A stretch of DNA of 64,000 nt from Chionoecetes opilio (Eukaryota; Arthropoda; Malacostraca; Decapoda; Majidae): the NCBI GenBank assembly GCA_016584305.1, contig JACEEZ010024063.1, positions 202,501-266,500 of the forward strand, given 5' to 3'. The translations under genes and the position numbers were made by a program. Of the stretch, positions 10,404-21,034 are shown piece after piece (within the stretch, counting starts at the first letter, position 1; each line of letters begins with the position of its first letter). The notes beneath the pieces are model-generated. The model saw nothing but the letters and a program-made list of their open reading frames with translations. It had not been told where the DNA came from and did no database searches.

Positions 10404-13400
10404 CTAAAGAAAGACAGTACACATTAGCAGTAGTACATATATAAAACTTAGAGTTAGATGTTCTCCAAGATGGCTATAGTTCCTAACTTAAAGCATCAAA
10501 AATAAACTTGAGAAATTCTAAACTCCCAAGACTAAAAAAAAAATCATAATAATAAAAATAATGAATAGATAAACATAAATAAATAAATACGATAAATAGT
10601 ATATAAATAAATAAATACGATAAGATAAATAAAATTGAAAAAATTACTAATATATAAACAACGATAAAATGACATAATAGAATGCCTCATACTTTAAGTT
10701 TTGCAGTAGCCTTTCTTTCAATTTCAATCAACTCACAACTCACTTTGATTCATTTTTGCTTTCCCACTACTCATTAGGTGACAAGAAAGGTGCTGATCCC
10801 CTGGATGTGGCACGGATCCTGCATAAACAATGATCCTTAACCTGCCACCATGTGTTGTCATGCATACACTATATAGTGGGGTGGCTTATGGCAAAAAAAT
10901 AACCAAATCGTTACACGCTGGCCCAAAGCACCAAATTTGGTACATGCATAGTTTAGGTCAATACAAACATTTTTGGAGGGGGTACCCGATTTTAAAGGTC
11001 AAGGTCATGGTCAGGTCAAGTTCAAAGGTCAAAATGGGGTAGTACTGTCATTTCAGGTGGCAGTTTATTTTTACCATGCTTTATGTAGTGTAGTTACTAA
11101 CTGAGTCAACTGGAACCGCTGACTCCTTCCTGAAGGCTGCCCACTTAACCAGAACACGGCATGCACATCAGGTGACTGCCATGACTCTTACAAAGTTGCA
11201 GTGTGATTCCTTTCATGAAATGTGTCCAGATGGCAGCATACTTTTCGAAGACTGGAGAACTGACATGACACACAACAGTACGTACAACCTTTGCATTCTG
11301 GGACAGGATTCTTCAGCTGGAGCTGTTGGTGCTTATCTTTGTGAGGTCGCACAGAGAGAAGAATTTCGCTCTCTATGTAGAAGTATTGGAAGCATTGCCA
11401 CCATGGTTCTTCGCGCTTGATCGCACGAATTACTCTCGTTGGCTACCAGTACACATCAAAGACATGAAGACTCTTCCACCAGCAATCAGAGATCAGTTCA
11501 AGAAAAACTGGGTGTTCCTGAAGGGTAAGCGACCATTCTCAGCCATGCCACTAGACCAAGCACACGAGCAGAACAATGAAAAAGTGAAAGGTTCCGGTGG
11601 TGCAGTTGGCCTGACCGCGAACCCGGCTGCCTTGAAACGATGGATGATTGCAGGTCCTGAGCAGGCAAGGATTCTCGACGAGTTTGAGGAGATGAGCAAC
11701 CTGTCAGAAGAGCCTTCTTTCCAGAGTCACGAGCAAGGACATGCCACTCAGGAAACATTCCACAAACAAGTCAACAATATGTGTGATGCTATTGAATCAA
11801 TGGGCAACCCGTTCTTGAACACAGCAAAGGAACTCGTTGTTCTTGACACCCATGACTGTATGGATGAGCATGTTGTGGAAGCACTTTACAGAATGGAGCA
11901 ACTGGGCAAAGAGCAGTACTCAAGGTATGTCAGTGATGTGCTGGTGAGACGAGAGAAATCAATCCACAGCACAATTAAAAGAAACAAACTTCCACTTTTC
12001 AAGCGACCACACGCCAGTACTCCCAGCAGAACGGCAACCCAGGTCCAGGAAATGAAGAGTGACTGTAACCTATTCAGCCAACTCTTCATTGCTGCTCAGG
12101 TCCGTGACACAAACCTGGAGGATTTTTTCTCACATGAAAATCACACTTGGCCACCAGCATTGTCACTGCATGAGAGACTTTGTCTACCAGGAAACAAATC
12201 AGAATTGTTGGCTTGCATCGACCCAAGCATCCAGCCAGAACCACCATCACACTTTGATGCAAAGATTTTCGATGGGGCTGCCATGGTGCATATCCTGCCA
12301 AATGGAAACAAGTGTACGTTTGGCAAATACAGTGACACAATCTTCATTCCTTGGACAGAGAGACAACTGCAAAGCAGCACTCGAATTGACATTGTATGGG
12401 ACAGATACTATCCAGACAGCTTGAAGTCAACAACCCGTAAGAAACGAGGGAAGGGGGTATGGAGGAAGGTGTCTCGCAATGCCAACCTTCCCACGTCCTT
12501 TGTTGGATTCTTGCAGGACGACACAAACAAAGAGGAACTTTTTGCTCTGCTCTCAGAAGAAGTAGCCAACGATGTCTACCCACCTGAAAAATGGGTATAC
12601 ATTACATCCGGAGAGAGAGTTCTGTCCAATCAACCTGGATGTACTATGGACATGAGTGACCATGAGGAGGCAGACAGCAGGATTTCTCTGCATGTGTATG
12701 ATACCCTGAGGAAAGGTGCAACATCACCCTGAGGAAAGGTGCAACATCCATTCTTGTCAGAACGGTTGATACGGATGTGGTTGTGATCCTTGTAGGAGTT
12801 TTCTACTGTCTTGTCAATCGGTATCCTGACTTGGATCTGTGGGTTGGATTTGGTGCAGGGAGGCACTTTCGGTACTGCCACATTAACTCTGTCTGCCTGG
12901 AACTTGGTGAAGACAAATGTAAAGCGCTGCCCTTCTTCCATACCTTTACTGGATGTGATGTGACATCCCGGTTTAATGGTAAAAGGAAGAAATCAGCCTG
13001 GATGACCTGGAAATCACTCCCAACTGTGACAGAAGGGTTTACCGCAGCATCATCCTCAGCATTCGTTCCTCAAGACACATCATCTCCGGTATTCAGTGTA
13101 ATTGAGCAGTTCACCTGTGCCATGTACAACAGTACGACTCAACACAGCAAGGTTAACGACCTTCGGCAAGAGCTCTTTCCTAACAGGGTGAAACTGATGG
13201 AAAGGCTACCACCAACACAGAATGCACTGCTCCAACATGTCAACCGATGTGTGTACCAGGCCAGTATCTGGACAGAGTCTGAAACCAGTCATTGCTGCCC
13301 CTAGCCCAGATGGTTTCGGTTGGTCCAAGTCAGACACTGGGTGGCATCCCATCTGGACCACGCTTCCAGCTGCTGCTGTGGCTTGTAGAGAACTCATAAA

Positions 13401-16400
13401 GTGTGGCTGCAAGGCGGTTCCCATGTGTGCTAGGAATTGTAAATGCAAAAATGTTGGTCTGGCGTGTACAGCACTATGTCAATGCCGTGGTGACTGTGAA
13501 GCATGACGTGCCTTCCTCATCTAGGTGAGTGCAGTTATGCATGTAGTGCTTTATAGAGGTAGTTCATGTAGACAACTCTTTAATGCTAGATATGACTCCC
13601 TCAAGTCCATTAACGGTAATTTAGGCAATGACAGCACGTTTTTATGTTGAAAATTATTTTGGAAATGGCTAACGACGGCAATTAGCGAAGTTTGACCTTT
13701 AACCTTGATCTTGACCTTTGATATGACTCCCTCAAGTTCATTAACGGTAATTTAGGCAATGACAGCACGTTTTTATGTTGAAAATTATTTTGGAAATGGC
13801 TAAAGACGGCAATTAGCGAAGTTTGACCTTTAACCTTGACCTGACCTTGACCTTGACCTTTAAAATTGGGTACCCCCCTCCAAAAAGTTTTGCTTTGGCC
13901 CAAAGTATATGTGTGCCAAATTTGGTGCTTTGGGCCAGCAGGTAACGATCATTGCCATAAGCCACCATACTAATAGTCATACTAACACGTACACACATGT
14001 TAAAATACCAGTGTAAAATTTAAAGTACTACTACTCCTGAAAGGATATGATCAACGCTTGAAAATATCTAATAAGCATGACACTACCATTCATACTAATA
14101 ATCAGTACAGCCACGAATTGATGTATAATTGTACTGTCATACCCAAGTGTGTGTAACAAGGAATGTCGTATCTTAATGCCTAGGCTCATAATAATAGGGA
14201 CCCCACTGGAAATAAGTTAGGAAACTTTTGTGGGTTATTTTGTGAGAGCTGGCATACTTCACGGTTATGTTAATACAATGTGCCTGTATGATCAAACTGT
14301 AGACTAACTCTTACTAAGTAAAGTGAATCAATCAATGCTGAGACTCACCAGTTTAGGGAATTGGTCCTCAGGAAGGGTATCCTCAGCAGCAAATTTCCGG
14401 ACAACAGGCAGCCTCTCCATCCACGGCCATATCATGTAATCCAACATTCCTAAGGAGAGATTTATATATTAGATGATTAACAGATATTTACTAAGAAAAA
14501 TAATAATTCCTCAACTGTCATCGAAATTCAACTAATATACTATAGGAGTAGCCGTGTGTCTGTGTGTTGTGTGTGTGTCTGTCTGTTTTGGGTAGCCGAA
14601 ACTGTAAATTCAATTTTGATGAGTAGGCTACAAAAATCGCAAATAAATCATAGGTGGTAAGCGGCTTGGTCCCATGTCGATTGAATAATTTTGAAGGGGG
14701 GTTTTGGGCTAGAAACACTTTTAAGAGTATTATATTACAGGAAGAAACTCTGCGATAACGTCTTGCCGCATTTCACTAACTCCGTAGACTCATGGACTTA
14801 CCGCTTGTGTGTGTGTGTGTGTGTGCATGCATGCATGTGTGTGTGCATGTGTGTGCGTGCGTGTGTGAGTGTGTGAGTGTGTGAGTGTGTGCGTGTGTGT
14901 GTGCGTGCTTGTAGGAAAGGCGTGGGGCTGGGGTGAGGCAGGCGTGGGGCTGGGGTGAGGCAGGCGTGGGGCTGGGTGAGGCAGGCTACAGTGGTGGTAG
15001 GTGGTCTACCCCGAGGCACTTTGATCAGTGACCAACGACAGCAACAACACGATTGTAGTTTGCACTCACATTGTTGTCTAAAATATACTACTACTACAAA
15101 CATCAATACATGGGTCCGAAGGGCCCACAAGCACTTGTCATTATCTAAAGCAGAACAGCATCACTTTGCTCACTCATCAATCATTACTGGAAATTCCCTG
15201 GTCAATCATCAATCCCCCATTCTAGTGTACTCTTTCCATTTTTATGTGTTACAGGATGTAACATACATTCTAATTACCATATATATAAATTATTTAGGTT
15301 TTTGATGGACTATTTTCAACTGAACACAGACGACCTCGTAGTAGTAAGAAACAATAATGATGACAAAGTTCTTACCAGGTGTTTCTCCAAAGAAGTACTT
15401 GGTGTTTCTCTCTTTTAGTTCAGCCTCCAAGGGATCTAGTCCGGCTCGGATGTCATCAAGGCCCTGGCTCACTAACTTCTGGTCTCCCCTAGCATAGTAC
15501 ACCTTGTATATTGCTGGAGATACCTGATGGCAAAATTAACAACCCAGTTAGATCTATTAATGATTATTTCACACTTCCATAATAATGTCATAAATATGGT
15601 AAAATCAAGCTTTTTTTTTTTTTTTATCACAAACACTTTTGTACTTACAACAAAGAGCTAGAGTGGCCACAGACTTTATTATATATTCGAAAGACAAATA
15701 TACACTCCAATAGGGATACCTAAAGCCCTGAAGAGAAAAGCCAAACTGGGTTTTATAAAGCCTTTCTCTTTCTTAGAGAGACACTAAGTCTTTCTCTTCA
15801 ATTTCCTTTTTATGATCATTTCCCAACTTATAAGTCCAGTTAGGTTTCTTCCACTTTTTCTAATTTCCAGTTTGAGGCATTTACTTGTATTAAATTCCAG
15901 CCCGTCATTTACTCCATCCATATATTTTGCCTAAATTATTTTGAAATTCTTCACAATTCTTGCTATTTATCTTCCTCATTTGCATTGTATCCTCTGCAAA
16001 CACTTAAATAAGAATTGTTCACTTTTTAGCTATTCATATGTAGGCTACCCTGATAGCCTTTTAGCGGCCCCCTTACATTGAGGCCCACTGTACAAAACCT
16101 ATCTAAGTAAACACAAGTCATTTTAAATGAATACCTTGTTAAATAGCTCCATCAACATTCTGTCGTGGCCTTTTTTCCAAGGATCAGAAGGGTACAGTGG
16201 GGGACTGGGGTAGGCCTCGTCCAGGTAGTCACAGATCACCCGAGACTCGATCATCACCTGGCCGTCCAGCTCAATGGAGGGCACCTTGCCCAGAAGCACT
16301 CTTTTCACACAGCCATTCTGGCTTATTTTTCAGGTTGATATTAACGATTTCATGTCTAGAAAGAACAAACATATAAAAATAACCATCCGTAATACAGGCA

Positions 16401-16582
16401 TCAAATTAGAGTCAACATATTAAATCAAATAATACTGTACAGTAGAAAGTAGAACTAACATCTGGCTGGACATTACTTGATATCTTTTGCTGCAAGGATG
16501 ATGCAGGCTCGTTGGGCAAAAGGACAGAATTTCATGCTGTAGCATCGCAGCAGCCCCGCCACTGGTGGGGGACAGGATGAAC
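10278..16582 (-). CDS. GSTO: Omega-class glutathione S-transferase, exon 1 not found
   Basis: Cytosolic omega GSTs use an active-site cysteine for thioltransferase, dehydroascorbate reductase and arsenic-species reduction. Five exons, read in minus order, are 16582-16477, 16355-16135, 15523-15376, 14449-14349 and 10403-10278. All have AG/GT borders and matching phases, and total about 233 codons. The usual length is about 240, so only a short first exon is missing. The thioredoxin-like N-terminus has CYSMKFCPFAQRA with the catalytic Cys, then HEIVNINLKNKPEW and MIESRVICDYLDEAYP. The helical C-domain has MLDYMIWPWMERLP and ends WMDHMKEEPAVK ... YDMQV. One extra base near 16,309 shifts frame in exon 3. 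All other exons are clean, so a sequencing error or a very recent lesion are both possible. A TIR transposon (10,868-13,977) fills the last intron. Confidence 0.9.
11284..13506 (+). pseudogene. Transposon-borne ORF, possible PIN/FEN-like nuclease
   Basis: The main frame, entering at about 11,284 with FWDRILQLELLVLIFVRSHR, contains YSRWLPVHIKDM and AHEQNNEKVKGSGGAVGLTA. This family recurs as uncharacterised multicopy proteins in invertebrate genomes. Next comes DHEEADSR (12,658-12,681). A 23-bp tandem duplication at 12,704-12,749 then shifts the frame to RTVDTDVVVIL, LWVGFGAGRHFRY and FTGCDVTSRFNGKRKKSAW. Near 13,285 a second shift leads to a Cys-rich end, CKCKNVGLACTALCQCRGDC. The order E-E-x-D, D-x-D, G-C-D and a Gly/Lys hairpin resembles the XPG/FEN I-region and its H2TH-like loop, which would make it a metal-dependent structure-specific nuclease. 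That is inference. The copy is inactive. Confidence 0.75.
13586..13836. repeat. 135-bp tandem duplication inside the TIR element
   Basis: GACTCCCTCAAGTCCATTAA through GCGAAGTTTGACCTTTAACC occurs twice (about 13,588-13,706 and 13,723-13,836) with only a few substitutions. It lies just inside the right inverted arm. Confidence 0.85.
13983..14348. other. GSTO intron sequence
   Basis: Non-repetitive intronic DNA between the transposon and GSTO exon 5, with no further feature seen. Confidence 0.6.
14349..14449 (-). CDS. GSTO: GSTO exon 5
   Basis: Acceptor CTCCTTAG completes the Gly codon, followed by MLDYMIWPWMERLPVVRKFA and EDQFPKL, with donor GTGAGTCT. The IDY/LDY-x-IWPW-ER block is diagnostic of omega GSTs. 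Confidence 0.92.
14803..14916. repeat. (GT)n-rich microsatellite
   Basis: Compound GT, GTGC and GTGA repeats, in the GSTO intron. Confidence 0.92.
14917..14990. repeat. 22-bp minisatellite, three copies
   Basis: Three copies of AGGCGTGGGGCTGGGGTGAG plus GC, directly after the GT tract. Confidence 0.88.
15376..15523 (-). CDS. GSTO: GSTO exon 4
   Basis: Acceptor CCATCAG, then VSPAIYKVYYARGDQKLVSQ, DPLEAELKERNTKYFFGETP and a split Gly codon before GTAAGAAC. It covers the start of the all-helical C-terminal domain. Confidence 0.88.
15600..16080. other. GSTO intron between exons 3 and 4
   Basis: A poly-T run at 15,611-15,626 and AT-rich DNA. Part of 15,830-16,010 may be very old LINE sequence, but I see no reliable motif. 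Confidence 0.4.
16135..16355 (-). CDS. GSTO: GSTO exon 3, contains one-base frameshift
   Basis: Acceptor TTCTTTCTAG, then KHEIVNINLKNKPEWL in one frame and VKRVLLGKVPSIELDG in the next, joined over an extra T (plus-strand A, about 16,309, within CACAC). It ends at MELFNK before GTATTC. The exon is 221 bp, and 220 bp would keep phase. Confidence 0.88.
16477..16582 (-). CDS. GSTO: GSTO exon 2 (catalytic Cys)
   Basis: Acceptor ACATTCCAG precedes GSSCPPPVAGLLRCYSMKFC and the CPFA active site. The donor reads AA|GTAATG, leaving phase 2 that is completed by exon 3 to a Lys codon. Confidence 0.9.
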
Positions 16583-16625
16583 CTGGAATGTAGGCAGTGA
16601 TTAATGCCTATTTCAAATGTAATAT

Positions 16626-16780
16626 CTGGGCGATGGGTCATCTAATACCTGGTAATGTAATACTGGGCGATGGGTCATCTAATACCTGGTAATGTAATAC
16701 CTGGGCGATGGGTCATCTAATACCTGGTAATGTAATACCTGGGCGATGGGTCATCTAATACCTGGTAATGTAATACCTGG
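16626..16780. repeat. 37-38-bp tandem repeat, four copies
   Basis: Units of GGGCGATGGGTCATCTAATA plus CCTGGTAATGTAATACCT, starting at 16,628, 16,665, 16,703 and 16,741. They lie just upstream of GSTO exon 2. Confidence 0.93.
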
Positions 16781-16837
16781 GTAGGTGTGTATGGATATAT
16801 TATGACAGAAACGGGTAAGAATTTAATTTATGACTGT

Positions 16838-17380
16838 TGCAAGATTTTCAAGAAAAGTTCGATTTTTTTTAGGTCAATATGTGATGCTTTTTCTAATGCA
16901 GATAGTTTTTTTTTTTCCTGTGCAAACCTCAAAGTGTGGTTTTTGAAATTCGAAAAAGGGATGAGAAATTTCTAAAAATACACTTTTTAGAAGTTTTAAC
17001 TGGGAAAAACACTCCATTTGTAAAAACATCAAATAGTAAGCTAATCAAACCATTAACTTTACCTAACCTAATCTTCAAACCAACCTAACCTAACCTAGCC
17101 TATGAAAAAATTCATGTTTGCACATTTCACTGTTACTTTCAAACTCGTTATGACCTATGGAAACAGTAGAAAGGTGAAAAATACTTGAATCCAGACCCAG
17201 TCATGTTTTAAATATTAGCCCAGAAACGTGCTGAAAACAGGTGAAAATGGCTGGAATTAACCTTGTATCGAATTACAAAAACCACACTTTGAGGTTTGCA
17301 CAGGAAGAAAAAAACTATCTCCATTAAAAAAAGCATCACATATTGAACTAAAAAATTCGAACTTGCCTTGAAAATGTGGA
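16838..17380. mobile_element. Inverted-repeat element with telomere-like core
   Basis: The left arm (about 16,838-16,955: CAAGATTTTCAAGAAAAGTT, TTCCTGTGCAAACCTCAAAG) recurs inverted at 17,264-17,380. Between the arms are CCTAACCTAA tracts (17,060-17,102). No coding sequence. Confidence 0.75.
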
Positions 17381-17611
17381 CAAGGAGAGAAGGGGGCGTG
17401 GTTATGTGATGCGCCAATGGTGGCTTCTTGACCTAACTTTTCCATTATGGAATTTATTATGGAAAACATACATATCTCCACTTATTTAGTGAATCACCAA
17501 GAGGGTTAGAGGTGCCCTGAACCCATTTCTAAGGTAAGATTACAAGTGGATTGTTTAGTTTAGGTAATATTGGTTGGTTAGTCTTAAAGACCTTAACCCT
17601 CCAATGTTATC

Positions 17612-18175
17612 CGAGCTGGTAATAATGGACGAGGACTTCGCGGTCGTTTTCAGAGACACCGACTATTTATTCCTGGCCTACAATAGGTGCTTTTTCTAAT
17701 GGAGATAGTTTTATTTTGCGCAAACCCATAAAAAAAAAGAAAATAAAAAAAATCCTCACCAAAATTTATGGGACCGTTTCCATTAAAAACACTGTATCTC
17801 CATCAGAAAAAGCACTAAAACTTGGCCGGGAGAAATTAGTCAGGGTCTTATAAGTTTTAATGAAACCAAACCTAACCTTAAAGGTTTTAATGAAACCTAA
17901 CCTAACCTTATAGGTTTTATTAAAACCTATAAGGTTAGGTTAGGTTTCATTAAAACCTATAAGACCCTGACTAATTTTCCCTGGCAAAGTTTTAGTGCTT
18001 TTTCAGATGGAGATAGTGTTTTTAATGGAAACGGTCCCATAAATTTCGATGATGATTTTTTTTTTTTTTTTTTTTTTGAAACTATGGGTTTGCGCAAAAT
18101 AAAACTATCTCCATGAGAAAAAGAATAAAACGATCTCCATTAGAAAAAGCACCGGTATTATTTTACGATAGGACC
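17612..18175. mobile_element. Inverted-repeat element with TTAGG-type core
   Basis: The arm motif GCTTTTTCTAATGGAGATAG occurs in both orientations (from about 17,690, and to about 18,152). The palindromic core AAACCTATAAGGTTAGGTTA is centred near 17,930. The left flank AATAATGGACGAGGACTTCG is shared with elements at 42.4 and 43.5 kb. Confidence 0.75.
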
Positions 18176-19160
18176 AAACTTCCGTACACAATTGGGAGCA
18201 TGGTTTTTGTTTACCTTATTGTATTCTAAGAGACTTTTTATCTTTGAGCTTTCCGTCGCAAATCAATAGTTTCGGAGATATAGAACATTTTAGGTGGGAG
18301 GAGGAATTAATAAGTCTCCATTTGTTTACAAAATGCCTCCCTCTTCCTCTTCTTGTGACCTGCATCGCTTTTGTTTCGGGGTAAGTTTTCCGTGCGCACC
18401 CGTGGGTAGGAGGCTAATCTCGGGGTTTGGTATTTTATTAAACTTTTTTATTATTGGACCCAGTTAGGAGGTTAAAGGTTAGGTAAGGTAAGGTTAGGTT
18501 AGGTTAGGTTAGGTTCAGGTTAGGTTAGGTTCAGGTTAGGTTAGGTAAGGTTCAGGTCAGGTTAGGTTAGGTAAGGTTCAGGTTAGGTTAAGTAAGGTAA
18601 GGTTAGATAAGGTAGCCACGGAAAACTTACTCCGAAACAAAAGCGATGCAGGTCACAAGAAGAGGAAGAGGGAGGCATTTTGTAAACAAATGGAGACGTA
18701 TTCCTCCTCCCACCTAAAATGTTCTATATCTCCGAAACTATTGATTTGCGACGGAAAGCTCATAGACAAAATGTCTCTTAGAATACAATAAGGTAAACAA
18801 AAACCATGCTTCCAATTGTGTAGGGAAGTTTGGTCCTATTGTAAAATAATACCAAACTTTTTTATTATTGGACCCAGTTAGGAGGTTAAAGGTTAGGTTA
18901 CGTTAGGTTAGGTTAGGGTAGGTAGCCTAGGGTGCGCCTCCGAAACAAAAGCGATACAGGTCACAAGAAGAGGAAGAGGGAGGCATTTTGTAAACAAGGA
19001 GACATATTCCTCCCCCCACCTAAAATGTTCTATATCTCCGAAACTATTGATTTGCGACGGAAAGCTCAATGAGAAAATGTCTCTTAGAATACAATAAGGT
19101 AAACAAAAACCATGCTCCCAATTGTGTAGGGAAGTTTGGTGCCATCGTTAAATAATACCG
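18163..19160. mobile_element. Inverted-repeat element and extra arm
   Basis: The left arm (TTTTACGATAGGACCAAACT through GTTTCGGAGATATAGAACAT and the tract with CCTCTTCCTCTTCTTGTGAC) is inverted at 18,630-18,853. A second copy of the right arm follows at 18,945-19,160. GGTTAGGTTAGG arrays lie at 18,470-18,615 and 18,885-18,925. A lone left arm is also present at 21,518-21,712. No coding sequence. Confidence 0.8.
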
Positions 19161-19404
19161 TCCATTATAACCTGAGCCTTTGAACACGCCCCTTCCAACC
19201 ACTTTTGCATAATATCAATCTCTCCGCAGCCTTCCATTTTAACCTATAAGATCCACCCGTACTCTTGACCTGATGTAATTACCCGTGTTTACTTGAATCA
19301 GTAAAGTTACCTGTGCTAAGATGCCTGGAGCTCATAACGCCGCCCTGTATAATAATATTATGTGTACTTTCAAACGTCACTACTTTGTGGACGGAGTGAG
19401 GAGT

Positions 19405-19695
19405 CAGTGTTGCCACCTCCGGCACCTCGGGAAAAAAAATTGTACCGTACGCATCACTGAAAATGTACCGTTCGTACCACTAAAAATTACAAAATGTACT
19501 ATAGGTAGTACAACATGTACCACTTTCGTGATTCAAGCTGAACTTCAAATTGTCAGTTAACAATGAAAATTGTACCGCTCAATGAAAATTGTACCAAAAA
19601 TGGCCTTATTTTAAAATGTAGGACCACAGTACGTACCACTACCTAGCCTCTAAATGTACCATTTTGGTACAATTGTACCGCAGGTGGCAACACTG
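19405..19695. mobile_element. hAT-like MITE rich in GTACCA/GTACCG
   Basis: The terminal inverted repeats CAGTGTTGCCACCT and AGGTGGCAACACTG enclose many copies of TGTACC. The flanks do not give a matching 8-bp duplication. Confidence 0.75.
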
Positions 19696-19984
19696 GCACT
19701 GAGGACGGTTCGACGGTTGTCAAGGGAACTTCCAAAGGCCCCCAAGGCCAAGCAAGAGCATGACATGTTTGAGTTGCTGTTTATACTTCGCGTCAATGAG
19801 ACAATTATGAATTAATGCATTATTAAAAGAACCAAAACTAACCAATATGCATTAGAATCACAGGTGAAATAGGAAAGAGAAGAGTTCACAAGCTACTTAA
19901 ACGAAAGAGACGAAAGTAAAATGTCTATAATTAATAATAATAATAATTAATAATAATAGTGTCTACTAATCTTGGTACTACTAA

Positions 19985-20122
19985 CGTACTTAACATGAGG
20001 AGGCTAGATAATTTTATGGATCGGGATGAAAGGTGGAAGTAGGTAGTATACAGGAAGTCAGGAACTGTTCACTTGTAGACGGGTCTCACTGCCTCTTGTA
20101 GCTTCCTTATTTTTTTATGTCC
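19985..20122 (+). mobile_element. 3' stub of the CR1-like LINE
   Basis: It matches the last residues (NFMDRDERWK) and 3' UTR of the LINE at 58.3 kb, ending CTTGTAGCTTCCTTATTTTT. 5'-truncated. Confidence 0.8.
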
Positions 20123-20390
20123 ACCCCTTCCTCCCAACAACTCGACGAAGGCCAAAAGCCCGAGTGTAGCCGACAAAACCCGATTATTTACAAAGGTCGA
20201 TGCCATCATTGAAGCATTCCCTCTTTCTTGTTCCTATAGCTCATATATAGTGTATTTCACTAAAATTTCCCGTCAATCATGTCAATAGTTTTTCAATGAT
20301 ATACCTGCTGATGTTGCATCAATTCTCTGGAATACTACAAAATGGATACAATAAAATACTTGCGCAAGGTGAAAGTAGCAATAAGTTGGT

Positions 20391-20468
20391 CGTGGATTGG
20401 CCAGCGTTCATGACGTCAGAGGAAAATGTGGAGGCCTGGACGTTGATTGGCTGATGGTAGTGACGTCA
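20391..20468 (+). promoter_or_regulatory. Duplicated CCAAT-box/CRE promoter module
   Basis: Two copies of an inverted CCAAT box (ATTGG at 20,396-20,400 and 20,446-20,450) are each followed by 10 bp and then a perfect CRE, TGACGTCA (20,411-20,418 and 20,461-20,468). The two modules are exactly 50 bp apart. By established knowledge, NF-Y binds CCAAT and CREB/ATF factors bind the CRE. They lie about 470-540 bp upstream of the PNRC-like start codon, so they are the likely core promoter elements of that gene or of a divergent transcript. Confidence 0.7.
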
Positions 20469-20938
20469 GAGCACCACCAGTCCCTTTGTTGTGATTCAAT
20501 GGAAGAAAAGAGACACGAGAAGCAGGAGGCGTAGTTGTGTCGCTCTTGCTTATTTGCTGGAGAAGTACAAATGTGAAGAGGACACGGCAAGAACACATCG
20601 TGTATTTATCGGCCAGGCAGCGTCGGTAGCACGGGAGGAGTTTGTGGTACTGCTTGACCGCGGGGAGTGACGGGCAGGAAGCTCCGATGGGACCATTGTC
20701 TACCGACGCCATCTTGTGACCCAGCCTACCAAGCTAGCTGTGATACACAAAGCACAGTCTGCAGTGTTCCCATTACTGAGTGTTTACTTTACTGAGGTGT
20801 ACAGCACTATTTTTAAAAACCACGAATGAAGAATCGGCAGCCAGTAGAACTTCCAAGCTAGCGATAACAGGTCAGTGTCGGACGGAGGAAGGCAAGCTGG
20901 CAGGAGTGGGACAACCCAGCAGCATCACCACCAGTACC

Positions 20939-21034
20939 ATGGCAGGGACAAAGCTATCTACACCCACCACTACCTCTTCCTGTCGCTTGGTAAAGGGACA
21001 GAAGCACCAGATGGATCTCGGCACCCCACAGCAG
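20939..21034 (+). CDS. PNRC-like exon 1
   Basis: From ATG in ACCATGG to CCACAGCAG before GTAAGC. It encodes MAGTKLSTPTTTSSCRLVKG through GTPQQ and ends on a complete codon. Confidence 0.65.

Larger units (their letters stand above)
10868..13977 (+). mobile_element. 3.1-kb TIR transposon with PIN/FEN-like ORF
   Basis: Inverted arms of about 150 bp share GGTGGCTTATGGCA, CTGGCCCAAAGCACCAAATT, GGAGGGGG(G)TACCC and runs of AAGGTCAAGGTCA. The extreme ends ACTATAGT and ACT(A)ATAGT are bounded by CATAC on both sides (10,863-10,867 and 13,978-13,982), a possible 5-bp target duplication. Between the arms is one broken gene on the plus strand (about 11,284-13,506), so the arms and ORF belong together. 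It lies in a GSTO intron, on the opposite strand to that gene. I cannot assign a named superfamily. Confidence 0.85.

Noticed and set aside
14798..15130. His/Thr-rich minus-strand frame at the GT repeat
   Set aside because: Encoded by (GT)n and the 22-bp minisatellite in an intron.
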